The position numbers and the translations under genes were made by a program. Of a stretch of 64,000 nucleotides of DNA, positions 34,255 to 44,882 are shown in pieces. The notes under the pieces were generated by a model. It saw nothing but the letters and a program-made list of their open reading frames with translations, was not told where the DNA came from and did not search any database. Source of the stretch: Labia minor (taxonomy: Eukaryota > Arthropoda > Insecta > Dermaptera > Spongiphoridae); NCBI GenBank assembly GCA_963082975.1, contig OY720345.1:12860491-12924490 (forward strand), in the 5' to 3' direction. Numbering within the stretch: the stretch's first letter is position 1; every line of letters begins with the position of its first letter.

Positions 34255-35618
34255 TTTGATTTTATGATCATATTAATTTATATTTAAACATGTAGGTATA
34301 TGAAATATATAAAAATATATGAAAACTATTGTAACAAAAATACTTGTAAAATTCCTGTTAAAAGAGAAAATCTTGTAACCACCCCCCTTCCCCCCACTCC
34401 AGCTTTTATTAGATTTAAATCAATATTTAATCAAATCTTTATAAAATTTTATTATCAAATAATATATATATATTTTCAAAATAAAATGCTTAAAATTACC
34501 ATTTTCATAAAAGTGTACATGTATTAAATATTACGAGTCCTATATTCTAAATTTATATTTGTTTATATAATACCAAACACATTTTTAACCTGTAAATTTA
34601 TTTTTATTTAAAAAAATTAACGTTTTTTTTTTAAATCAAGCTTTAATATATTCATCTATCATAAAAATAAATAAACGTTTTTAATATCGCTTATCTGAAT
34701 CTATAATAATACTAATACTAATAATAATCATAATAATAAGTAAGAAAAAAAAAATTATGATAAAATGCTTATAGGTTTTTTTTTCTACAGCTTCGCCTTC
34801 TTCTATCTAATGCCCTCCCTCATTATAATGAATCCCATTTAATTCAAAAAATGGCTCAACATTTTTTATAAAATTAAATGTACGCTTTCAAGGAGCGAGG
34901 GAGGGGGGAAGGGTGGTTGTGTGGATGAGGGAGGCAACCACCTCGATCCAATCCCGGGACGTCTTTTTTTTCTTCAAGAGATAGATAGAATACTTACTCA
35001 CCCTGTAAAGCAAAGGCCCATTAAGGGCATCCTCCGAAAGGGCGTTATTGCGTTTTATGCTTATGAGTCAATTTATAGGGATTCGGAGGGGTGGAGTGGG
35101 GGTAGGGGGGTAGGATGAGCCTGTAATATGGGGAATGATGGTGGTGGTGTCTGGGGGGGGGTTGGGAATAGATTCAAATATTAGACGATATATACGACAT
35201 TATGTTTTTCAATTTTAATTAAAAATTAAAATTAAATGAATGAATTCAGAATAATGAAAAAAAAGCAAATTACAATATTAAATTTTCTTTAATGGTTGAT
35301 TTTTATTACAATTTTTTTTTTTTTTGTATCTTTTCAAATATAACAAGAAAAAAAACTTAATGTTAAAGAGAGGAACTTTTGGAAATTTGTCATTAATTCA
35401 GTTATAAATAAAGATTATAAATTGAATCCATATACTTATTTATAATTTTATTTAATCGTTAATAAAAATTGTACACTAAATTAAGAAATAATTTTAAGAT
35501 AATAAAATTTATTTGCATTTTATAATAACAAAATGTAATGTTCGCTAAAATTAAAAAAAAAAGCTTAAACTCTTGAACTTCTACCAAATTTCTTATCTGT
35601 CTACCAATTATATTAACA
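34255..35618. other. Gene-free interval with GC-richer island at 34,780-35,170
   Basis: The island has G-runs (GGGAGGGGGGAAGG, GGGGGGGGTTGGG) and GGCATCCTCCGAAAGGGCG. A 65-codon frame in it is unrecognised. The flanks are AT-rich. Confidence 0.5.
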
Positions 35619-35626
35619 GCTTAAAG

Positions 35627-35725
35627 CAGTGTTTCTCAACCTTTTAGTATTTACGGCCCAATTTTCAATCATAATTTTCATCGCCCCATCCTATCGGAAA
35701 TGTTTCAGAGCATCGCAAAATCATC

Positions 35726-35769
<44 letters not shown>

Positions 35770-35926
35770 TAGAACCATATTGAAAAACAATTGATAAATA
35801 ATCGTAAATATTCAAAAGTTTGCCCACAAAATCATCTTACTATTTTTTTCTTTTTTAGAACCGTATTGAAAAAAGTCGGAAATTTTCTCTTGGATATGCT
35901 CGCGCCCCACAGGTTGAGAATCACTG
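35627..35926. mobile_element. hAT MITE with TSD GCTTAAAG and long poly-T
   Basis: Inverted ends CAGTGTTTCTCAACCTTTT and CAGGTTGAGAATCACTG. The perfect TSD GCTTAAAG at 35,619-35,626 and 35,927-35,934 fits nnnTAnnn. It contains a T-run of about 38 nt, and the segment with AAAATCATCTTAC before the T-run recurs at about 35,826. Confidence 0.93.
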
Positions 35927-35934
35927 GCTTAAAG

Positions 35935-37482
35935 TGTTCTTAAATTTGAATCAATAATATATTTAGTTATATTTTTAAATTATTTTAAAAATTAATTTTT
36001 TTTTTTTTTTAATTGATCATTTATTGGCTCACATTTTGAACTTTCCATAAAGATTTAGGTAATATTGTTATATCAAATGTTAATCTTTTTTTTAAATTAT
36101 TTTTATTATAGTGTACTTTGTAATGATGGTTCATAAGAATAAAAATAAGAAAAAGTAATTAATTAAAACAGGTAATAGAACATTTATTCACTTAAGACAT
36201 AAATTACATAAGCCACGATCCATTCCAACCAGTGTGAACTTATCATAGTATATTTATTTATTTTTATTTAAATTTAAATTTACACTACATTAAATTTGTT
36301 TTTTTTATAAAATTTATATTCCACATTTTAAATAGAATAGTAGTTACGAAAGGTGGAAATGAGAAAAATATTCCATACCATATTTATTTATGTATAAAAC
36401 ATTAATTAATTCAGGCGATTTCAAATTTTAAAAAACTAATTATACTAACAAATTATTTAAAATAAAAATCTTTCATAATACATACATATATAGTTTTACC
36501 TTTCAAAATTTAAAAAGATTAGTAGATATGTGGGAGGATGAGTAGCGGATTAGTATTTGGCTTGTCTTTTGGCCCCTCGGCTTTGTCTGATGCTGAGGGT
36601 CCAATCAATAATGAACACCCAGAAGTATCTCAGAGGGTCTCATTCGGAGGGTGGCCCATTTGAATAGGAATCCTCTTCTATGCTTTATGCCCTGTAAAAG
36701 AATCAATGAATTTACAATAGTACTTCTAAAAATGACGTCATATTTATTAAGAAATATACACATATAATCTTATCAATTGAAAAATTTAAAAAATAAAAAA
36801 ACAAATTAATTCGTTAGGGATGGGTAGGATGAAAAGACGGGAAGGGTGTATGTGGGTGGGGGGGGGAAGACATAAGAGGATGCTAGAAGTGAAAAAGGGA
36901 TGTTTAATTTATTTGTATATATCAGCCGATCGTTAAATTTTCTTCAAGATAGAAGGTATTTAATTTATTAAAAACAGCGCTCGGTGGTAATGGTACCCCG
37001 GGGTTGCGGAACGGCCCAGGATGTCCCCTTGGGAGTGTTTCTCTCCACTCCACCCCCTTATCCTCCATTCTCTCTCTCTCTCTCTCTCTTCAACCACTGC
37101 ATTTGCTATGACAAGCAACTGATAAGGAAAAAAGAGTTTGTTTTTATCCTATCCCTTGGAATTTAGTTAATTTTCAAGATCTGAGATTCATCCGGTTTTA
37201 TAAAACAGTAAAAGAGAGTGAAAAGTTATAATAAATGTTTTCTCTACTATTTTATATCATTTATTATGTACTAATCATAATAATATTTTTAGTTATTTTT
37301 TTTTGTCATTTTCAGTATCAATTCTATTTAAAAAATGATTCTTATATTTAAAAAAAAAATTTATAAATACATATAAAAAACTTTTAAAAATTGAAATTAT
37401 TTTTCACATAATTTTAAAAGTCAGAAAGGCAAATAAAATCTCCTTTTTAATGTTTTTTTAGGATACTATATATATAAAAAAC
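35935..37482. other. Gene-free interval with two GC-richer islands
   Basis: Islands at about 36,530-36,700 (GCCCCTCGGCTTTGTCTGAT, GGTGGCCC) and 36,830-37,160 (G-run, GGTACCCCGGGGTTGCGGAA, CT tract). No coding family recognised. Confidence 0.5.
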
Positions 37483-38002
37483 CTCTGACTTTTGTACGTC
37501 CTACGCAAGGACAACGTCTATCAACGTTATATCAATTAAGTGTCTTATGCAGTGTTGCATTTAACTTTAGGCACAATGTCAACCTGAGGCCCCCCTCGTG
37601 GGGAGGGGGGGGGGTTGTATAATACAAATAATTTTCAGAAAAGGAAAAATGTATTATTTAATACATAACAAAAACAAATATAAATTATATAAATATAAAG
37701 ACAACAAGCCTAAAGATTTTTAAAAAATATTTTAAAAATAAATATTAAAACTGGGATTAGAGGCCCCTTAGAAAGCGAGGCCCCGAGCTATCGCCTCATG
37801 TGCCTAGTGATAAATGCGACACTGGTCCTATGATCAATAGAACAGGTCCTATCAACCTTTACCTTAATTTTCTTGATCGGAGGTGCTATCAAGTAGCTTT
37901 ACCAATTTTGATCCCGGAGTCTGGGTTGACTCCGTCCCATACCCCCCGGCTAGAAAAATCCCCTTGCCAGGGACTTCGCTAACCTCTCACCCTGTGGTGC
38001 CT

Positions 38003-38005
<3 letters not shown>
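37483..38005 (-). mobile_element. tRNA-derived SINE (family 1) split by a hAT MITE
   Basis: Left part 37,483-37,549 and right part 37,825-38,005 together match the SINE at 26,785-27,082, minus strand. The head is degraded and the region around the B box is shortened (CTTGCCAGGGACTTCGCTAA). TA repeats on both sides hide any target duplication. Confidence 0.85.
37550..37824. mobile_element. hAT MITE inserted in the SINE
   Basis: Inverted ends CAGTGTTGCATTTAACTTTA and the inverse of GTGATAAATGCGACACTG, continuing to GCAC. The flanking 8-mers GTCTTATG (37,542-37,549) and GTCCTATG (37,825-37,832) differ by one base. Unlike most others here, the TA is at positions 5-6. GC-rich ends, non-coding. 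Confidence 0.88.
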
Positions 38006-38040
<35 letters not shown>

Positions 38041-38632
38041 CTCATTGTTTATATTTAGAAGGGTTATATATTAAATTTATTTAATTTAAAATTATTATTA
38101 TTATTATTATTATTTATTGCGTATTGACTCTTTTGAGATCACGCAAAGGCTCCATTTTTTTTCTCCTTCTACTAATACTCTCTTTTTGCTGTTAAGTTTT
38201 TCTGGCTTTCTTCTTTTGCAAGATTGCCCTCATTTTTTCTTCATGAGCATTTTTCCGTTCTTCGGTCCATTTAATCGTAGCTCTTTTAGAGACTTCTCTC
38301 CCCGCGACTCAACCTTCCAAACCTGTACCTTTCCTCTAAATCTTGTTCTTTCTAATGTTTCTTGGCGATCTATTGACTTCCCTAATCCTCTGTACATTTT
38401 TAATTTTACATCAAGCTTCTCGTGGTCAATCTATTGGGGGGAATCCTAGAAATGTGTCCATAGAATTTCTTTTTAATTTAAAATTATATTTATATTTATG
38501 AATATATATTTTAAAAAAATTGCATTTTTCAAACTCAAAAATGAATTGCAAAAAAAAACAATAAAAACTTATAAACAAAATAAAAGAAATGATTTCATAT
38601 TGTAGAATTATCTTATAAAAGAAATAATGTTT
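38006..38632. other. Interval with GA repeat and pyrimidine-rich patch
   Basis: (TA)n then (GA)n at about 38,004-38,041. At 38,117-38,449 there is a 110-codon plus-strand frame rich in F/S/L; its complement also has fragments of charged frame. I recognise neither and would not call a gene. Confidence 0.4.
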
Positions 38633-39050
38633 TACCGACCGACGATAGGAAGGGAAGGTATTATTTTCACACCAAATTTCACATGTGAAGATTTTTACAT
38701 ATCTCCACGAATCATGCATTTTGTTAGCAGAAAAGAGTATTTTTAGCATGATGTCTATCCCTCTGCCCGTCCGTCTGTCCATTGTGTATCCGTATAGACG
38801 TTTATAGCTTGAAAGGCTCAACGGATTTTGATAAAATTTTGTATATTTACTTAATGAATTCATCAACTTTTGGTATATATTCGGAAACCGGAAGTGGTAG
38901 TTTACAAAGTATTAATTTTATATTCATTGTCGGAAATTTTTCAAGTTTTAAAAATATTTTTTTTATACTTTATATTTATATTGTATATAATGTGTTATTT
39001 GGAAATTAATTTATTTCAAATCGTCAGTCGGTTCTGTGCCTTGCCACAGC
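38633..39050 (+). mobile_element. Family B HINE-like element, plus orientation
   Basis: Starts ACCGACCGACGATAGGAAGG, has the short (GTCC/GTCT)n at about 38,760-38,785, and ends with inverted repeat CGTCAGTCGGT and a degraded hairpin CTGTGCCTTGCCACAG. Short frames over it are accidental. Confidence 0.8.
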
Positions 39051-40237
39051 TCAATTTTTTATTATTTTAATATTAGAAATTGTAAAGGCATCTCCATATT
39101 TACTTAATATAATACTCGTATGTATAAGTAGTACATTTAAATTACAATATTATCAGATAAATAATAAAAGAAAATAATTTTTAAAATTCAATTTGAATTC
39201 TCCTGTTAATAATGATTTATAATTAATAATTAAATAATTAAATAAATTAATAAAAATTGTATAAATTATAATAATTATAATAGTTATATAGATAGAATTT
39301 TAAACAATAATTTTAAATTAAATGAATTAAGATAAAATAACGTTTTACTTAGATTAAAATTTTCTATAATATTATTAATTTATTGAATCCCACCCATTAG
39401 TTTATATATATAATGATGATGATCTTTTGCACTTTGCTATCATCCGAATTAGAGACGTTCGGCTGACGTCACAGGAACCACACCCTGATGAAGACATTCG
39501 AAAGTCATTAACGCCGCGCCACCTTCCTTCCCCTAAATATTCCTATTATGTTTTCATTCATTAGCACTTCAAATAGAACCAACTAATTTCTCAGCTTATT
39601 TTTATCTCTCTCTCTCTCTCTCTCTCTCACTTACGCACTTATTCTCCATCTTCTATCTTGATTATCAATTAATAGATTGGAAATAAAATAAGCTTGGCTA
39701 AATATCTACGCCCTTTCCGTTACCCATCGTCACTATTAAATGTCTATAAGTACTTTATCATCACACAAAATATCACAAGAATCAAATGAAAATTTAATAT
39801 AAAATTTAGCAATCAAAAGAAAGAAATATTTACATTTTATGAAATTAAATTAAATTAATTTTCATTAAAATATATTATAACTATGGAAAACGATACTAAT
39901 TACATTTTACTCAGTGTTATTATATTTAATTATTAATATTTTAACATAGACATACGAAACTAACGATTTTTCTGAAATAAGTATTTATTTACCTTTCCAA
40001 TCCTAAAAGTCTATTTTTCGAGCCACAATTGAATTTTGATTTCTGATTGTAGTAAAATTTAATCTTTTACAAAATATCAAGATTTTTATAGAAATTTCTA
40101 TTAAAATTCTTAAATAAATTAATGGTTACCAATAACAGATGGTAATAGAAAACTGATTTTGATAAATGTTTTAAAAAAATTATTTTCTATTTTTACAAAA
40201 AATTTCAAAAATTCCATTCTTATGGTAATATTGAGTA
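39051..40237. other. Gene-free interval with one mixed block at 39,420-39,560
   Basis: The block has GACGTTCGGCTGACGTCACA (a CRE) and ATTAACGCCGCGCC; a CT repeat follows at about 39,608-39,630. No gene recognised; AT-rich otherwise. Confidence 0.5.
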
Positions 40238-40242
40238 GTTTT

Positions 40243-40391
40243 TGTTGGAGTTTTAAATGTGTTTAATGAAAATGCACTGTTCGAGTTTGAATGTGTTTTT
40301 AATACAAGGTGAACATTTACTCTAAGGTCATACTATAAATATATATACAGGTAAGAAGGTGCAGGGTTACCAACTTTAATATACTTTAACA
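40243..40391 (-). repeat. 3' LTR of the copia element
   Basis: 149 bp, TG...CA on the element strand, same sequence as 47,075-47,223. Confidence 0.96.
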
Positions 40392-40400
40392 CACCCCCTT
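40392..40400 (-). promoter_or_regulatory. Polypurine tract of the copia element
   Basis: On the minus strand AAGGGGGTG lies directly against the 3' LTR, the expected site for plus-strand DNA priming. Confidence 0.8.
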
Positions 40401-40462
40401 CAAGTGAATAATTAAAAAATATAAATAATTACAATTTTACAATATAAACATTTTTTTTTTAA

Positions 40463-41757
40463 TTAATTCATTTGCTTGAGTCTTCTCATACAATCTTCTT
40501 GCTTGACCTTTGAGACGGTTTTCGTGAGAAAATCAGCAGGCATACTTAAGACGTTTTTATCTCTATCGTATTCAAACTTTATGCCTAAAAAATTGATTTA
40601 TTTCTCCCATGTCTTTCATGTTAAAATCATTAGACAAATTCTTTTTAAATTCATTAATATCCTTTTTATTTGATCCTATTATGATTATATCATCCACGTA
40701 AATGATTAATATTAATACGTTTTTATTATTATTATTATTATTTTTAATATATATGCATGGATCACTCTCCAATGGAGACATTCCTAAATTTTTTAATTTT
40801 ATGTCTAATTTTTTGTACCATTGGCGTCCGGATTGTTTCAATCCGTATATAGCCTTTTTTAATTTTAATATATTTTCCCCTTTTTTAAAGTCTTTTATCA
40901 TTTGTAATGCAATCTTTTTTATATTTTCATTTTCATTTTCGACTAAATCTTTCAATATGTCGTTAAACCCTTCAGGACATTCCATGTAAATGTTCTCTTC
41001 CAGTTCACCATTTAAATATGCTGCCTCCACGTCCATTTGTTCAATGTACCACTTTTCTTCTATAGACTTAGCCATTAGTGTCCTCACGCTGCTCATTCTG
41101 GCGACAGGTGAATAAGTATCAAAATAATCTATAGAATAAGTTTGGCTATATCCCTTGGCGACTAACCTGGCCTTTTTAGTATTATCATTTTTGGTCGTTA
41201 AGACAAAACGACTACCCACTATATTTTGATTTTCGTGTTTCCTGACCATTGTCCAAGTATCGTTTTTAATTAATGTAATCATTTCTTTCCTCATGGCTGT
41301 TTTCCATAAGTTCGAGTCTTCTTGCAATAGTGCATCTTTAATTTTCAGTTCTACATTAAGTCCTTGGACCTCTCCTTCGGTCGTTTCTATCGAGAGTTCA
41401 TCTTCTGAACTTAAGACATCACTGTCTCTAGAGCTGGGAATTGTTTCTTCATCATTTTCACTTTCGGATTTTTTGTATTGATAGACTTTTCTGGGTCTTC
41501 CCCTTTTTCCACTTTTAATCATTTTAGGACGTCCTCTTCCTCTCTGTTGGTCAATGTTATTTTCGTCTATATCACTTTCTAAAGATGCATCATCATTATG
41601 TTTATCAATCATTATGTCCAAGCTGTTGTATTTTGAATTTTCTTCTAATAAATCATTATATTTTAAATTATCTCCATTTTTATTATGAAATTCGTTTATA
41701 AATTTAATATCTCGAGTAATATGTACCCTTCTGGTCATGGGATCATATACTCTATAA
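40463..41757 (-). pseudogene. Copia pol C-terminal half: RT, with RNase H mostly deleted
   Basis: Continuation of the polyprotein after the hAT insertion. Visible are the end of the integrase region, then reverse transcriptase with TYSPVARMSSVRTL, QMDVEAAYLNGELEE, KKAIYGLKQSGRQWY and the catalytic YVDD. Two defects follow. At about 40,590 an extra T in a T-run shifts the frame and gives a stop at 40,572. Beyond it, the RT end is followed within about 15 codons by the closing MPADFLTK motif near the stop at 40,463-40,465. Roughly 200 residues, including the RNase H active site, are therefore absent. This copy cannot complete replication alone. Confidence 0.9.
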
Positions 41758-44700
41758 CAGTGGTTCTTAAACTGTGGTCCGCGGACCCCTGGGGGTCCGC
41801 GAAGCCTTTACTGGGGGTCCGCGGTCCTCGGAAAAAAATCATCGTAAAAATATATACATATATAAATATTTAAAGTTCATTGTTTAACTATATCCTCCTA
41901 GAGAATTACGGCTATAATTTAATACTATTAATAATACTATTTTATTTTATTAAATTGATAATTATGTCAATTAATTTTTTGTGAATAAATAAACATATAT
42001 AAAAAACTATATATAAAATTTGAATTTTCATCCATTCATTCATTTAAAATCATTTTTCGATTGTTCCTTTAAAATAACCCCTCTTAGGGGCTCGGAAGGG
42101 GAGGCATATAAGGGAATTTTCTTTCACTTTGTTATTGGGGAAAACCAGGGGAGGGGACAGTCTTACCCGGAAAAACCCAAATTGTCAGCGTCCACTCTGG
42201 GGTTTTAAACAGTTTTAAAGCAAATGTTAATTATAAGTTCATTTCTCAACGAGTTGTATCTTTAAATTATTTTTATTAATGTTAATTATAAGTTCATTTC
42301 TCAACGAGTTGTATCTTTAAATTATTTTTATTAATTTAATTAATTATAATTAAATTATAGCTAATAATAGTTTATTATAGCTAATAATTTTTTTTAATTT
42401 TTAGTGTAATTTGCATGATCATTATTTTATAAAAACACTAAACACATTTTGCAATTTCCCAGAAAGGCTGTTTTTGAGAGTAAGTATAAGTTAGTTTTAT
42501 GAATAAAAAATATTTATTTTAATAATATTTTAGAATCAAATTACGAAATTAATAATATTTTAGAATCAAATTACGAAATTATTATATTTATATTATTGTA
42601 GTTCAATGTTAATAAATTACTCCATAAAATGGATCGTTGGCTACAAACTGGTTCAACACAGAAACGGAAAGAATCAGATGATGAGGCATCAACAGCAAAC
42701 TCTACCAAGAAACGCAAAACTAGAAAATATTCGGATGATTATTTATCATTTGGATTTACTTATATTTGCAACAATGATGTGGAAAGACCAGTCTGCGTTC
42801 TATGTCAGGAAAGTTTATCCAATGAAAGTATGAAACCTGCTAATCTCAGACGTCATTTACAAACAAAGCACAGCGAGCATGTTAGTAAGTCTATCGAATT
42901 TTTTAAAATGAAAAAAGAAGAACTTAATTCAAGTCAGAAATTGATGGTAAAGACGGGATCTGGTGGTATGAGTAAGAAAGCAGTAATGGCATCATATGAA
43001 GTAGCTCTACTTATTGCTAAAGCAGGAAAGCCGCATAATATAGCAGAGCAATTAATTCTTCCTGCTACAAAAGTAATTACAAATATAATGTTAGGAACTA
43101 AAGCAGCAAACGATATAAATTTGATTTCATTATCAAATGATACGGTTAAGAATAGGATTGAAGACATGTCATGTAATATAAAAGAAGAATTAATATCGAG
43201 AGTGCGCAAAAGTCACTATTACTCATTACAATTGGATGAAAGTACTGATGTCACTAATAATGCCAATTTGTTAGCTTTCATTAGATATGAGTTTGAAAAT
43301 CAAATACAAGAAGATGTATTGTTTTGTGATTCACTACCTTCACGAACGACAGCTAATGACATATTTAACAGTTTGAATAATTTTATAACCGAAAATGAAA
43401 TAGAGTGGCCAAAATGTGTTGGAATTTGCACTGATGGTGCTCGTGCAATGTCAGGTACAAGAACTGGATTGATTGCTCTTATTAAAAATGTTGCGCCTCA
43501 GGTTGTTTGGAATCATTGCTGCATTCACAGAGAATCATTAGCAGCCAAAAATATGTCACCAGATTTGAAAAGAACATTAGACGAAGTAGTTAAAATTGTC
43601 AATTTCATTAAGGCTCGTCCACTTAATTCCAGAGTTTTTAAAATTTTGTGTGAGGAAATGGGTAGTCAACATACACATTTATTATTACATACAGATGTAC
43701 GTTGGTTGTCCCGCGGGAAAGTACTCATTCGCCTTTTTGAGCTTCGAGATGAAATACGATTGTTTTTAATAGATGCGCATTTTGAACTGACCGAATGTTT
43801 CAATGATTTTATCTGGTTAGCTAAGGTGGCTTACTTGACTGATATTTTTACAAAATTGAACGAACTTAATTTGAGCCTGCAAGGTACTGTTGTAAATATA
43901 TTTAAAGTTGAAGATAAAATAGAAGCAATGATTAAAAAAATCGACTTGTGGTCGAAACGCATCCAGAACGGTGTATATGAGTCTTTTCCAACTCTCAATG
44001 ATTTCATAGAAAGCTCCAGTGAAAAATTGCTTAATCAAACGCGTCAATTATTTGTTGAACATTTAATTACTTTGAAAAGCAACTTCAGGAAGTATTTTTC
44101 TACTCCTGATCCTTGCAATAACTGGATCAGAGATCCATTTAATATGGAAATTACAAATGCTAAACATTTATCTGCACCTGAACAAGATATTCTCGTGGAA
44201 TTATCATGTGATACAACTTATAAACTAAAATTTAACAAAACTGATGTGAGCAACTTTTGGTTACTTCTCAGGTCAGATTATCCTGCGCTTGCAAATAAAG
44301 CACTTCAACACTTGATTCCATTCTGCACAACATATTTATGCGAACAAGCTTTTTCGGTACTATTTTATATTAAGTCTAAATATAGAAACAAATTAAATGT
44401 AGAGCCGGATCTTAGATTAAAAGTTTCCAATATTAAGCCAGATATTGAGATTCTTGTTTCAAGAAAACAACTGCATACATCTCATTAAATATGTAAGTTA
44501 TATTTAATGAGATAGATGCAGTTATTTTTTAAAATATTTCTTATTTAATATTTTCTGAAAAAAATTATAAAATATTTATATGAATTTAATGTAAGTACCC
44601 ATTATAATTTGTGAGATTTGTTGCTATGACAATGTTTGTATTTTCTTTCTTCAATATTATAATTTCTAATAAAATGTGTTCTACAATATGCAAAAAAATC

Positions 44701-44874
44701 GTTATTCACCAATCACTGTTAGAAATATTCATCATATATCCTTGTCCTTATGAGATCGTAAGCCAGAAATTAATTAATAAAATGATGAAAAGTACCTAAA
44801 GTTGTGATGGGGGTCCGTCAAAAAAAATTTTTTCAAGTGGGGGTCCGTGGAGTACATAAGTTTAAGAACCTATG
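41758..44874 (+). mobile_element. Full-length hAT transposon (Buster/ZBED5-like)
   Basis: 3,117 bp with inverted ends CAGTGGTTCTTAAACT and CATAGGTTCTTAAACT. The perfect TSD CTCTATAA lies at 41,750-41,757 and 44,875-44,882, inside the copia gag-pol. The leader (41,830-42,628) has two internal tandem duplications: a 55-bp unit at about 42,225-42,334 and a 30-bp unit at about 42,520-42,580. One uninterrupted transposase frame follows. The TSD fits nnnTAnnn, the consensus described for the Buster group. Everything needed for autonomy appears present. Confidence 0.96.
42629..44488 (+). CDS. hAT transposase, Buster/ZBED5-like, 619 aa, intact
   Basis: DNA transposase that excises and inserts the surrounding element in the nucleus. 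Residues 56-81 form a BED-type zinc finger (C56-x2-C59, H76-x4-H81) behind a basic stretch (KKRKTRK, about 27-33). The RNase H-like core has D203 in QLDESTDV and D269 in CTDGARAM, then CCIH (297-300) and RW (358-359) in the hAT insertion region. The third acid is probably E572 in YLCEQAFS, within the C-terminal dimerisation domain (about 550-605). The next upstream in-frame possibilities are weak, and the first ATG gives MDRWL, a common start in this family. No stop, frameshift or missing catalytic residue is seen. ZBED5/FAM200-type host genes share this domain order, but the TIRs and TSD around this frame show a mobile element. Confidence 0.95.
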   Translation: MDRWLQTGSTQKRKESDDEASTANSTKKRKTRKYSDDYLSFGFTYICNNDVERPVCVLCQESLSNESMKPANLRRHLQTKHSEHVSKSIEFFKMKKEELNSSQKLMVKTGSGGMSKKAVMASYEVALLIAKAGKPHNIAEQLILPATKVITNIMLGTKAANDINLISLSNDTVKNRIEDMSCNIKEELISRVRKSHYYSLQLDESTDVTNNANLLAFIRYEFENQIQEDVLFCDSLPSRTTANDIFNSLNNFITENEIEWPKCVGICTDGARAMSGTRTGLIALIKNVAPQVVWNHCCIHRESLAAKNMSPDLKRTLDEVVKIVNFIKARPLNSRVFKILCEEMGSQHTHLLLHTDVRWLSRGKVLIRLFELRDEIRLFLIDAHFELTECFNDFIWLAKVAYLTDIFTKLNELNLSLQGTVVNIFKVEDKIEAMIKKIDLWSKRIQNGVYESFPTLNDFIESSSEKLLNQTRQLFVEHLITLKSNFRKYFSTPDPCNNWIRDPFNMEITNAKHLSAPEQDILVELSCDTTYKLKFNKTDVSNFWLLLRSDYPALANKALQHLIPFCTTYLCEQAFSVLFYIKSKYRNKLNVEPDLRLKVSNIKPDIEILVSRKQLHTSH

Positions 44875-44882
44875 CTCTATAA

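Noticed and set aside
38117..38449. A 110-codon F/S/L-rich gene
   Set aside because: Pyrimidine-rich strand bias gives such a frame; no domain or start context supports it.
42020..42208. A second small gene in the hAT leader (also at 62,541)
   Set aside because: Same sequence in both hAT copies, but it lies in the leader with no recognisable domain; more likely untranslated sequence.
41758..44874. A domesticated host gene of ZBED5 type
   Set aside because: Intact TIRs, a perfect 8-bp TSD inside copia and a second copy show a mobile transposon.
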